From: CAADGY01 sp900696665
GTDB taxonomy: Bacteria; Acidobacteriota; Terriglobia; Bryobacterales; Bryobacteraceae
Assembly: GCA_035063885.1 (NCBI GenBank)
Contig: JAPSFM010000143.1
Location: 1 to 11,564 of the forward strand
DNA length: 11,564 nt
Reading direction: 5' to 3'
In this document: piece by piece, positions 1 to 7,600 of the stretch
Position numbering within the stretch: position 1 is the first letter of the stretch
How the letters are laid out: each line of letters starts with the position of its first letter
Position numbers and translations under genes: made by a program
Notes under the pieces: model-generated
What the model was told of the DNA's origin: nothing
Seen by the model: only the letters and a program-made list of their open reading frames with translations
Database searches by the model: none

Positions 1-2319
1 ACTACAACCGCCCTGCCGCCCACCCGTGCCGAAGCGTCCGGCGATTTCTCGCATCTCAATGGCGTGAAGCAGTTGGTGAACCCGGCGGATGGCACGCCTT
101 TCCCGGGCAATCGCATTCCGGTTTCGCTGCTTGATCCCGCCGCGCTCAGAGTGCTCAATTTCGTTCCCGTTGTGGACTCGAGCGGCATCATTCAAGCAGT
201 TGGGCCCAATCCGCGCAATTCCGATCTTGCCATGCTGCGTTGGGATCTGATCCTGACCCAAAAGCAGTCCCTGTTTGCCCACTACTACTTCAACCAGACC
301 CGGCAGGAGAACCCGGAACTGGCCTATGGCAGCAACATCGCCCGTTGGACCGGACAGAAGTTGGGACCACGGTTTCAGAACGCCGGCATCAACCATACAT
401 GGGCCGGTTCGCCGTCATTGCTGAATCAACTGGCACTAGGTTTTACGCGGTCCTATTCGTTGAACACCCCCACCGTCACCCGCACTCCCGCGGACTTGGG
501 AATCGCGGGAATGCCGATGTACACGGACGGCGGTTCGCCGCGATTTAACGTTAGCGGCCGCTTCAGCCTGAACTCCGGCGGACCGGTGAAATTCATCTCC
601 AACGTGTACCAGGTCCAGGAAAATGTGAGCCTGGTGCGGAACCGCCACACCTTCCGGTTCGGTTTCGAACACATGAGACTCAGCTTCTTTCAATCGTTTC
701 TCGGACCGCCTCAGTTCACCTTCAATGGGCAGCGAACCGGTGGTGGCGCCGCCACTCGCGGCGATCCCCTGGCGGACTTTCTCCTCGGCGCCTACCAGGA
801 ATTGCCGGTTACCAACGGAGTGCGAGTCAACGACGGCAGCAATACCTTTACGGCCGCCTACATTCAGGATGATCTCAAAGTCTCCAGCCGGCTGACTTTG
901 AACCTCGGGCTCCGGTACGAGTTGCCCACGCCCTGGGTCGACAAATACGATCGCATTAATACAGTGATTCCGGACGCGAGCATTCGTTCAGGCAAGTTCC
1001 CGGACGCGCCGCCAGGCATGCTGTTCCCGGGCGACCTGCCGCGTGGCCTGTACGATGCCGACAAGAACAATTTTGCACCACGCTTCGGCTTTGCCTGGGA
1101 TATTTTCGGAGACGGGCGCACTGCTGTACGCGGCGCTTATGGCATTTTCTACGACACTTTCAACACAGATACCGTCGCGCAGGAGAACCCGCCGTTCGTA
1201 GGCGGCCGCCGGACGTTTCGGGGTGGTTACATGGCCAATCCGTTCGGGTCGGTCGGCGAGAGTGCTCCTCCTGCCTTCATCGACCCCGCGGCATTCACAT
1301 TCGTATTCCCGATCAATGGTTTCTGGAGCGGCACCGGTAAGGACAGTCTGCGCACCACATACGTGCAGGAGTGGAATCTGACCATCGCCCGCGACCTCGG
1401 GCGGAACTATGCGGTCTCGGCCGCCTATATTGCCAAGACGGGGCGCAAGCTGATCGCCTATCGCCCGTTCAACGCCGCGCCCTATGTGCCCGGCGTGGAC
1501 GCCCAAGGGCGGCCTCTCTCCACGGAGTCGAACGCCGAAAGGCGCGCGCCATTCCTGCCCGGAATCTATGGCACCGAGGGGATCTACCTCGACAACAGCT
1601 TCACCAGTTCATTTCACAGCATGCAATTGGAAGTGAATAAGCGCTTCGCGCATGGATTGCAGTTTTCGACATCGTACACGCTCGGCAAATCGATCGACAG
1701 CAGTTCGACGACAACACTCGGCGGTTGCCTTTCTAATCCGTTCGACGTGCGCTCCGACCGCGGGCGGTCCGATTGGGACCGGCGGCACGGATTTGTCTTC
1801 TCCGGCGTCTGGTCGCCTCCGTTGATGACGGACCAGAAGGGTTTTCTGGGACGGATATTCGGTGGATGGACAGCCTCGGGATTCCAGACAGTCCAGAGCG
1901 GCGCGCCGGTGACACCGGTTTCGGGCCAGAACACAGCTCTCGATGGCAACATCTGCGGCGGCAGTTCCATTCATCCCGACCTGGTGGGTCAAATCGAGCG
2001 CAACCACAGTTCCAGGACCGATATGATCCTGAACTTTTTCAACCGCAACGCGTTCGCGCTGCCGGCCATCGGCCACTACGGTACGGCGGGCAGGGGCATT
2101 TTCTCAGGTCCTGCAATGGTCTCAACCGACCTTGCGATTCTCAAGGACTTCCCCGTGACCGAGCAGCACCGGCTGCAATTTCGCGCGGAGTTTTTCAACC
2201 TGTTTAACCAGGCGAATTTCAACAATCCGGTGGCAAACCTCTCCTCGGCGACATACGGCCGGATCACGGCGTCGCAGCCGGGACGAGCCATTCAGTTCGG
2301 GTTGAAGTACCTCTGGTAG
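1..2319 (+). CDS. Oar-like TonB-dependent receptor, 5'-truncated by window edge
   Basis: Outer-membrane beta-barrel receptor of the Oar-like group, which takes up large substrates with TonB energy. The frame is open from base 1, so the GTG at 64 is internal and the true start lies upstream. What remains is nearly all barrel. The first visible stretch (PADGTPFPGNRIP) is a hallmark of the segment after the plug in this family. Typical barrel phrases follow: FAHYYFNQT, YIQDDLKVSSRLTLNLGLRYE, NNFAPRFGFAWD, and near the end LQFRAEFFNLFNQANF. The last residues, QFGLKYLW, end in an aromatic as expected for an outer-membrane assembly signal. The signal peptide, carboxypeptidase-regulatory-like domain and plug should lie to the left of the window. 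Acidobacteria carry many paralogues, so no substrate can be named. A second, deleted paralogue lies at 4707-5456. Confidence 0.93.
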   Translation, partial: TTTALPPTRAEASGDFSHLNGVKQLVNPADGTPFPGNRIPVSLLDPAALRVLNFVPVVDSSGIIQAVGPNPRNSDLAMLRWDLILTQKQSLFAHYYFNQTRQENPELAYGSNIARWTGQKLGPRFQNAGINHTWAGSPSLLNQLALGFTRSYSLNTPTVTRTPADLGIAGMPMYTDGGSPRFNVSGRFSLNSGGPVKFISNVYQVQENVSLVRNRHTFRFGFEHMRLSFFQSFLGPPQFTFNGQRTGGGAATRGDPLADFLLGAYQELPVTNGVRVNDGSNTFTAAYIQDDLKVSSRLTLNLGLRYELPTPWVDKYDRINTVIPDASIRSGKFPDAPPGMLFPGDLPRGLYDADKNNFAPRFGFAWDIFGDGRTAVRGAYGIFYDTFNTDTVAQENPPFVGGRRTFRGGYMANPFGSVGESAPPAFIDPAAFTFVFPINGFWSGTGKDSLRTTYVQEWNLTIARDLGRNYAVSAAYIAKTGRKLIAYRPFNAAPYVPGVDAQGRPLSTESNAERRAPFLPGIYGTEGIYLDNSFTSSFHSMQLEVNKRFAHGLQFSTSYTLGKSIDSSSTTTLGGCLSNPFDVRSDRGRSDWDRRHGFVFSGVWSPPLMTDQKGFLGRIFGGWTASGFQTVQSGAPVTPVSGQNTALDGNICGGSSIHPDLVGQIERNHSSRTDMILNFFNRNAFALPAIGHYGTAGRGIFSGPAMVSTDLAILKDFPVTEQHRLQFRAEFFNLFNQANFNNPVANLSSATYGRITASQPGRAIQFGLKYLW

Positions 2320-2324
2320 CCGAC

Positions 2325-3695
2325 TTACACCCGGCGCGGCAGCGCGGAGGCGTCCAGGATTTCTGTCAGCACGCGGCCTTCGACGTTTTTCATTTCGATG
2401 CCCAGCAGCGCGCCGATGGTGGGGCCGACATCGAGGTGGGACATCTGGTCGAGTCTGACGCCTTTTCGAATGCCATAGCCGGATGCGATGAACGTGCCGT
2501 TCATATCGGGATCGGATGCCGGATAGCCGTGGGTGCCGCGATAAGGCGCCCGTCCCGTCGCATCGCCCTCATGCGCCGCGTTGAACGTGTATCCGTCTTT
2601 TGCAACCAGAACGAGGTCGGGAGCGCGGCTGTTCCGGTCCGGATGCGGCAGGTCGAAAGCCGCAAATTCATCCGGCTCCAGCACGCGCAGGACACCTTCC
2701 GCTTTCGTGAAAACCTCGGGCAGGCGTGCGGCCAGACTGGCTTTCTTCTCCGGATTTACAAAATACACACCGGCGATGCCGCCGAGGGAAAGCACCCACG
2801 CATCGCATTCGATCGCGGAGCCGGAACCGCGGACCAGGCCCATCTGGCGCAAAATCGCGTTCGGCTTCGCCGCGTTCGTAATGGGCTTGAACCCGTGATC
2901 GGTGACGATGAAGACCGTCGCCCGCTCCCACAGGTTTGCGGTCTTGAGCGCATTTAACAGCGTAGCCACGCACTCGTCGGCAAACGCGTAGGCGGTTTGT
3001 GATGCGGGAGTGCGCGGGCCGTAGGCGTGGTTGGCCGCATCCGTATTCAAAAGGTGGAACAGCAGCAGGTTCGGAGCGTGCTTCGTAAGGATGTGCGCTC
3101 CGGCCCGCGTCCACTGCTGATCCCGCCAGACGGGACTGCTCTTGAAGAACTCCTTGATGTCCAACTCGGAGATGAGCCCGGCCTCGATCATCTCACGCTC
3201 GATCTTCCCAGCGGCATCCGGCACTTCGGGGAAACGCCAAGTAATCCGTTTCGCGTTGTATATGGCGACCCAGTCCACCTCGGCGGTAGTAAGTCCCGCG
3301 TCGTAGGCTAGATCGTATATCGTAGTCGCCTGGACAAGATCCTCCTTCTCATGCCACGGCTTCACGGTAACGGGCCTGCTCTCGCTGTTTCGCTGGACCA
3401 GTCCATTCGCCAGAACGCCGTGCCGAGCGGAGCGCACGCCGGTAATCATGGATGTGTGGGTGGGCCAGGTGACCGTCGGGTTCGTGATTTTCACGGTCTC
3501 CGCGCGTACACCCGACCGCGCAAGCTTCCAGAGATTCGGAACGGGAAGGCGCGGGTTCTGCCACTCCCATCCCGGAAAGCCATCGATGCTGATCACCAGC
3601 ACCACACGGTCTTTGGCGGAAGGCCGTTGAAAACCACCGGCGGAGCCTGCCAGCGCCGGTGCTGCGAATTGGAATAAATCGCGACGGGACAACAT
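2325..3695 (-). CDS. Tat-exported type I phosphodiesterase / alkaline phosphatase superfamily protein
   Basis: 456 residues. The metal-dependent phosphohydrolase fold of the nucleotide pyrophosphatase/phosphodiesterase group is recognisable from its two-metal site: D38 in VVLVISIDGF, probable nucleophile T76 in NPTVTWPTHTSMITG, D219 and H223 in NTDAANHAYGP, D266-H267 in VFIVTDHGF, and H389 in GTHGYPAS. All metal ligands appear present, so the enzyme should be active. The N-terminus MLSRRDLFQFAAPALAG is a twin-arginine-like signal, placing it in the periplasm or beyond. It lies 66 bp downstream of the NagB-like gene on the same strand, so the two may be co-transcribed, although the ribosome binding site before its ATG is weak. 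Its stop is 5 bp from the stop of the convergent receptor gene. The substrate (nucleotide, phospholipid or sugar phosphodiester) is unknown. Confidence 0.9.
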   Translation of the reverse strand: MLSRRDLFQFAAPALAGSAGGFQRPSAKDRVVLVISIDGFPGWEWQNPRLPVPNLWKLARSGVRAETVKITNPTVTWPTHTSMITGVRSARHGVLANGLVQRNSESRPVTVKPWHEKEDLVQATTIYDLAYDAGLTTAEVDWVAIYNAKRITWRFPEVPDAAGKIEREMIEAGLISELDIKEFFKSSPVWRDQQWTRAGAHILTKHAPNLLLFHLLNTDAANHAYGPRTPASQTAYAFADECVATLLNALKTANLWERATVFIVTDHGFKPITNAAKPNAILRQMGLVRGSGSAIECDAWVLSLGGIAGVYFVNPEKKASLAARLPEVFTKAEGVLRVLEPDEFAAFDLPHPDRNSRAPDLVLVAKDGYTFNAAHEGDATGRAPYRGTHGYPASDPDMNGTFIASGYGIRKGVRLDQMSHLDVGPTIGALLGIEMKNVEGRVLTEILDASALPRRV

Positions 3696-3761
3696 AGTCG
3701 CATCCAGTGTACGATGAACCGGACGGGTCTGCCGGTGCTGCGGCTACAGGCGAAAAGCGGA

Positions 3762-4553
3762 TCAGCGCCGGGCGCCGGTTTTCGTCAGGTGTCCAGCATC
3801 CAGCAGGGCGGCGGCTTCGGCATCCAGATGCAGTTCTGCGTTGGGATGCGTGCGCAGAATGGAAGCAGGACAATCCGGCGACACGTCTTCAAGGAGAGTA
3901 CGTTTCACCGCCTCGTTCTTGCGAACACCGGGCACCACACACACAATGCGCGGAACGCGCATGAGCCGCGATATGGTCACCGTCAGCGCCACGGTTGGCA
4001 CCTCCTCGATCGAAGCAAACGCCCCGTCGTTGACCTGCTGCCGGCGGCATTTCTCATCGAGCGTCACGGGCTTCACATCGAAAGGATCGTTGAAATCCAC
4101 AGGTGGATCGTTAAAGGCGAGATGCCCGTTCTCCCCGATGCCGAGAATTGCGAGACCAGGAGGATGCTCGTTCAGCAGCGACGTGTAGCGCGCACACTCG
4201 GCGGCGGGGTCCGGATTTTCGCCCGCAATGCCGTGGAATTGGCGTGGGGCAACTTTGAACAGGAAATTGTCCAATAGAAAGCGCCGGAATGAAGCAGGAT
4301 GCGTAATGGGCATCCCGGCATACTCGTCGACGTGAAAAGCGACGACTTTATTCCAATCGATGACCTTGTCGGAAGCGAGTGCATCGAGGCAATCGAGCTG
4401 AGAAACAGCAGAGGAAAAGAGCACATTCGCGGCGCCATTTTCGTCAATGAGCCTCCTTACTGTCAGGGCCGCAGCAGCACCGGCAGCGCTACCCATCGAT
4501 GCCCGGTCCGGATGCACGTAGACGCGAAGAGAGCCAAATCGTTGAGGAATCAT
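3762..4553 (-). CDS. Glucosamine-6-phosphate deaminase/isomerase family protein (NagB-like)
   Basis: 263 residues from the chosen ATG at 4553. NagB enzymes convert glucosamine-6-phosphate to fructose-6-phosphate and ammonia in the cytoplasm. Family motifs are clear: VVAFHVDEYAGM with D76, equivalent to catalytic D72 of E. coli NagB, and LGIGENGHLAFNDP with H144. By my alignment from memory, the E. coli D141-H143-E148 set becomes N142-H144-D149, so the exact reaction is less certain; GENGH is, as I recall, a recurring variant in a NagB-like subgroup. A TTG at 4619 and an ATG at 4592 are in frame upstream. I prefer 4553 because GGAGGG lies 11 nt before it and the extra 22 residues look unlike the family. 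The gene is divergent from the mini-receptor operon and probably heads a two-gene unit with the phosphodiesterase. Confidence 0.85.
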   Translation of the reverse strand: MIPQRFGSLRVYVHPDRASMGSAAGAAAALTVRRLIDENGAANVLFSSAVSQLDCLDALASDKVIDWNKVVAFHVDEYAGMPITHPASFRRFLLDNFLFKVAPRQFHGIAGENPDPAAECARYTSLLNEHPPGLAILGIGENGHLAFNDPPVDFNDPFDVKPVTLDEKCRRQQVNDGAFASIEEVPTVALTVTISRLMRVPRIVCVVPGVRKNEAVKRTLLEDVSPDCPASILRTHPNAELHLDAEAAALLDAGHLTKTGARR

Positions 4554-4564
4554 GTTCAGGTAAA

Positions 4565-4570
4565 CCCTCC
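4565..4570 (-). promoter_or_regulatory. Ribosome binding site deciding the NagB-like start
   Basis: GGAGGG on the minus strand, 11 nt upstream of the ATG at 4553. It supports this start over the in-frame TTG at 4619 and ATG at 4592, neither of which has a comparable site. Confidence 0.6.
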
Positions 4571-4590
4571 GTTTATTATTTCCATACCTC

Positions 4591-4619
4591 ATTGTCTCAA
4601 TTCCCTTCGCCTTTTCCAA
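4591..4619 (-). promoter_or_regulatory. Possible sigma-70 promoter for the NagB-like gene
   Basis: On the minus strand TTGGAA (4619-4614) is followed, after a 17-nt spacer, by GACAAT (4596-4591). Both are partial matches to TTGACA and TATAAT. The predicted transcript start would leave a leader of roughly 30 nt that includes the GGAGGG site. This is a pattern match only. Confidence 0.3.
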
Positions 4620-4677
4620 TTACGGCGCCGTGTGCATCCATATCTGTGGACGCAACATATTACGGCTCGACTCCGTA
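4619..4677. promoter_or_regulatory. Candidate operator repeats in the divergent intergenic region
   Basis: ATTACGGC occurs at 4619-4626 and again at 4659-4666, exactly 40 bp apart and in the same orientation. The first copy runs into the perfect palindrome ACGGCGCCGT (4622-4631). The second forms an interrupted inverted repeat, TACGG-N7-CCGTA (4661-4677). They sit between two divergent genes and next to both proposed promoters, as a shared regulator site would. No regulator gene is in the window, and short repeats like these can arise by chance. Confidence 0.35.
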
Positions 4678-4689
4678 GCATTCCGGTAT

Positions 4690-4698
4690 TGGTATACT
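4690..4698 (+). promoter_or_regulatory. Extended -10 promoter just before the mini-receptor ATG
   Basis: TGGTATACT fits an extended -10 element (TGn plus TATACT, five of six matches to TATAAT). There is no good -35 at the usual distance. The ATG at 4707 begins only 8 nt after the element, so transcription from here would start at or next to the start codon and give a leaderless or nearly leaderless message. No Shine-Dalgarno sequence is visible before that ATG, which agrees with this. Confidence 0.4.
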
Positions 4699-4706
4699 CC
4701 GTCCGA

Positions 4707-5456
4707 ATGGGGTGCATTCGAGCTTTCAGTCTTTCCCTTTGTGCCTTTCTGCTGGCGCCTTCCGTTTTCGCTCAGGCCTCAGCATCGATCGTCGGGGCTG
4801 TTCGCGACACCTCCGATGCGGCCGTTCCGGACGCCGTCACGATTACGAACATGCAAACGGGGCTTACGCAAACCCGGGACACTTCAACCGATGACAGCTC
4901 TTCATTTCCGCTCCTCCCCGTGGGGAGGTATCGAATTGAAGTGCGGAAGCAAGGGTACCAACGCTCCGCGCAGGACGGCATCGCCCCGGCTGTGAACGAC
5001 CGGCTGACCATTGAGCCGAAGCTGCAGGTGGGAGCGGTTTCCGAAGCCGTCACCATTACGGCGGCGCCGCTCGTGGAAGCGCAGACCGGCACGTTACGTA
5101 GATTGGTCGACCAGCAGCGCATGGTGAGCCTGCCGCTAAACGGCCGGAACATGAAGCAACTCGTCGCCATTCAGGCTGGTGTCATCCAGGTGGTGGACAA
5201 CTCAGCAAACGGCGAAGGGATGGGATTCGCGGTGAATGGCAGCCGCGGCAATGGCGTGTGTTATCCGCTCGAGATGAAGGGGATTCCCATTCGCGAATCG
5301 CTGCACGCGCAATTCCGGGCGGAGTTTTTCAACCTGCTCAACAAGCCGGATTTTGGCGATCCGTTCGCCACGCAATCCACGCCCGCGCGCTTTGGCCGCA
5401 TTGAATCCGCAGGCGAACCGCGAATAATTCAACTGGGATTGAAGGTCCTTTTCTGA
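4707..5456 (+). CDS. Internally deleted Oar-like TonB receptor (mini-receptor, 249 aa)
   Basis: Front and back ends of an Oar-like receptor joined in frame. Residues 1-22 are a signal peptide with likely cleavage after VFA. Residues 27-105 form a carboxypeptidase-regulatory-like domain (SIVGAVRDTSDAAVPDAVT ... GRYRIEVRKQGY). Residues 140-187 are the start of the TonB plug (SLPLNGRNMKQLVAIQAGV, then VNGSRGNGVCY). From about residue 191 the protein is already the extreme C-terminus of such a receptor (IPIRESLHAQFRAEFFNLLN ... IIQLGLKVLF), matching the end of the receptor at 1-2319. Complete family members are usually around 1000 residues or more, so most of the barrel is gone. It cannot be a working receptor; it is either a pseudogene or a retained plug-like periplasmic protein. 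Its stop overlaps the next start (TGATG). The frame stays open upstream to 4299, but the signal peptide fixes the start at 4707. Confidence 0.8.
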   Translation: MGCIRAFSLSLCAFLLAPSVFAQASASIVGAVRDTSDAAVPDAVTITNMQTGLTQTRDTSTDDSSSFPLLPVGRYRIEVRKQGYQRSAQDGIAPAVNDRLTIEPKLQVGAVSEAVTITAAPLVEAQTGTLRRLVDQQRMVSLPLNGRNMKQLVAIQAGVIQVVDNSANGEGMGFAVNGSRGNGVCYPLEMKGIPIRESLHAQFRAEFFNLLNKPDFGDPFATQSTPARFGRIESAGEPRIIQLGLKVLF

Positions 5457-7525
5457 TGATTGGGAGAACGCTGTTATGGCTGAGCGTCGCCGTTACTGTT
5501 TCGGCAGCGGACGACCTTACCGTGTTGCGGAAAGGGCAGACTCCCCCTCCCGCCCGCATGGTTCGTGAATATCTGACCGGCATCGCTAATGCGCAGTTGG
5601 CGGCGCGGCGGCGCGAGATCGCCCAAATCCGCACTCCCGCGGATTTTGAAAGGCGCCGCTCGAATGTACGCGCGAAGCTAGTTCAAATGATTGGCGGGCT
5701 GCCTGATAAACGGACGCCGCTGAACGTTCAAAAGACGGGTGAATTTCGGCGTGACGGGTATCGCGTTGAAAAACTCGTCTACGAAAGCCTGCCCAGATTC
5801 TACGTGACGGCCAACCTGTATGTGCCCACCACGGGTGGCGGGCCCTATCCGGCTGTTCTCCAGCCGATCGGACACAGCAAGTCGGCGAAGAACCGCGCAT
5901 TTTACCAGACGCTCGCGATCGGTCTTGTTAAGCAGGGGTTCGTAGTGCTGAACTACGATCCAATCGGGCAAGGTGAGCGGCGCATCTTCTGGGACTCGTA
6001 TCTCGGCGATTCCAAAGTCGGGTCCTCCACAACGGTCGAGCACGAGATGGTGGGAATGCAAAGCGTACTCGGCGGCGAGAGTGTCGCTCGCTACCGCATC
6101 TGGGATGGCATCCGCAGCATCGACATGCTGGCATCGCGGCCGGAGGTGGATGGCAAACGCATCGGAGTCTCAGGTTGTTCGGGCGGCGGAACCCTTACCG
6201 TCTACATCGCCGCGCTCGATCCGCGAGTGGCGGTGGCTGCGCCCGCCTGCTATGTGACTTCGTGGGAAGAGCAGCTTAGGGGCACAGGTCCTCAGGACGC
6301 CGAACAGCAGTTTCCGGATCTGCTTAAAGAGGGGATGGACCAGGCGGATCTTGTCACCCTGATGGCGCCGAAACCGTATTTGATTTGTTCCACCACGGAA
6401 GACTTCTTTCCGATCGAAGGAGCACGGCGGACGTTTGACGAAGCTAAGCGGATATATACTCTGTTCGGAGCACCTGACCGCGTTGCCTGGTTCTTCACCG
6501 GCGGCGGCCACGGAATGCCCCAGCCGGCACGCGAAGCGATCTATGGCTGGATGAAGAGATGGCTCGCCGGCGGTCCGCAAGGTCCGGCCAAGGAGCCGCC
6601 GATAGAAACCGAGTTCGAGGAGACAATGAACGCGACTCGCACGGGTCAAGTCGCCACTTCACTAGGAGGCGAGACGGCGAGTACATTGAACCGCAAGCGC
6701 CTGCCGCAGATGGTGGTGGATGCGGCAGGGTCTACGCGAGACCGCGTCCTGAACCTGACGAAATACGAGCGGCCGGAAGGCCTCGTCCGGGCTGAGAGCT
6801 ACGGAACAATTGAGCGCGAAGGTTACAAAATCGAGCGGCTGTTGTACTGGACGGCCCCCGGGCGATATGTTCCTGCGCTGCTATTCGCTCCAACCAGCCC
6901 GAATTCCCGTGCGGTTATCTATGTGGATTCACGCGGCAAGGCAGCAGAGGCCGGAATTTCGCTCGATCTCGATACTTTGGCAAAGCTCGGCTATACCGTT
7001 CTAGCGCTCGATATTGAGGGTACGGGTGAGACCGCTTCGGATTGGGGCGGCTATTCCTCAGCATGGTTTGGGCAGGAGAAGATCGCATGGCTCGGGCTCA
7101 TGGTGGGGCGGCCCCTGATGGGATTACGGATGGAGGACATCAGCCGCGGTCTCGACCTTCTCGAACAGCGGCAGCTTGCAAAGGCCGCCACAGGTTTTGC
7201 GAAAGGGATGGCCGCGGTGGACATGCTGCACGCCGCCGTTGTGGACGCGCGCATAGAGCGCCTGGTGCTGGAGCGCATGCCTGCTTCTTACCGCCAGTTC
7301 GTGCTGGCGCCTCTTCACCGGAACATTCATTCGATCGCTCTTTCGAAGGTGCTCCGTGCGTACGATCTTCCGAATCTGGCGGCGGAGCGCAAAGCGGCCA
7401 TCGTGAATCCGGTGGATGCCATGGGACATCCGTTGAACCATGCTGCGGCTCGCCAGCTATACGGTGAACAACTACGGCTGCGGCGCGAGACGGACCCGAT
7501 CAGCGTTTTTCGCTCCGACTTCTGA
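5456..7525 (+). CDS. Secreted two-domain alpha/beta hydrolase, acetylxylan-esterase-like
   Basis: 689 residues with a Sec-type signal peptide (about 1-18, TVSA then ADD). The N-terminal hydrolase domain carries a full triad: S242 in GVSGCSGGGTLT, probable acid D316 in STTEDFFPIEGAR and H352 in GGGHGMPQP. It resembles the acetylxylan esterase/glucuronoyl-esterase-like hydrolases common in Acidobacteria and Planctomycetes. From about residue 415 a second hydrolase-like domain repeats the layout: RLLYWTAPGRYVPALLFAPT parallels KLVYESLPRFYVTANLYVPT, and GYTVLALDIEGTGE parallels GFVVLNYDPIGQGE. At the nucleophile elbow, however, it has GFAKGMA (580-586), where A582 replaces the serine. The second domain is probably structural or binding. 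GAAGG at 5441-5445, 10 nt before the ATG, and the TGATG overlap suggest translation coupled to the mini-receptor. The exact ester substrate is unknown. Confidence 0.85.
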   Translation: MIGRTLLWLSVAVTVSAADDLTVLRKGQTPPPARMVREYLTGIANAQLAARRREIAQIRTPADFERRRSNVRAKLVQMIGGLPDKRTPLNVQKTGEFRRDGYRVEKLVYESLPRFYVTANLYVPTTGGGPYPAVLQPIGHSKSAKNRAFYQTLAIGLVKQGFVVLNYDPIGQGERRIFWDSYLGDSKVGSSTTVEHEMVGMQSVLGGESVARYRIWDGIRSIDMLASRPEVDGKRIGVSGCSGGGTLTVYIAALDPRVAVAAPACYVTSWEEQLRGTGPQDAEQQFPDLLKEGMDQADLVTLMAPKPYLICSTTEDFFPIEGARRTFDEAKRIYTLFGAPDRVAWFFTGGGHGMPQPAREAIYGWMKRWLAGGPQGPAKEPPIETEFEETMNATRTGQVATSLGGETASTLNRKRLPQMVVDAAGSTRDRVLNLTKYERPEGLVRAESYGTIEREGYKIERLLYWTAPGRYVPALLFAPTSPNSRAVIYVDSRGKAAEAGISLDLDTLAKLGYTVLALDIEGTGETASDWGGYSSAWFGQEKIAWLGLMVGRPLMGLRMEDISRGLDLLEQRQLAKAATGFAKGMAAVDMLHAAVVDARIERLVLERMPASYRQFVLAPLHRNIHSIALSKVLRAYDLPNLAAERKAAIVNPVDAMGHPLNHAAARQLYGEQLRLRRETDPISVFRSDF

Positions 7526-7590
7526 GCGCCCGGCATTTTCGCTTTTCAGATCAACTTGTATCGAAATCGTCAATGTCGTAGACTTCGAGC

Positions 7591-7595
7591 AGGAG
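7591..7595 (+). promoter_or_regulatory. Ribosome binding site of the gene at 7601
   Basis: AGGAG with a 5-nt spacer before the ATG, the strongest Shine-Dalgarno match in this operon. The 75-bp spacer containing it (7526-7600) shows no convincing terminator and only a poor promoter match (TTGTAT-N17-TAGACT), so read-through from the esterase gene is likely. Confidence 0.65.
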
Positions 7596-7600
7596 ATTAA

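Noticed and set aside
1609..2076. Long open frame antisense to the receptor barrel
   Set aside because: It mirrors a well-supported receptor frame, has Arg/Pro/His-rich composition with no recognisable motif, and no ribosome binding site was seen.
2185..2202. 18-bp identity with 5319-5336 (both in the terminal part of receptor genes) as a mobile or recombination repeat
   Set aside because: It encodes the conserved AEFFNL motif of the receptor family and is explained by paralogy, though it could in principle assist recombination between copies.
4554..4619. TTG start at 4619 or ATG at 4592 for the NagB-like gene
   Set aside because: The extra residues do not resemble the family's N-terminus, and the best ribosome binding site serves the ATG at 4553.
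4299..4706. N-terminal extension of the mini-receptor frame to 4299
   Set aside because: It would overlap the NagB-like gene on the other strand and bury a standard signal peptide that begins at 4707.
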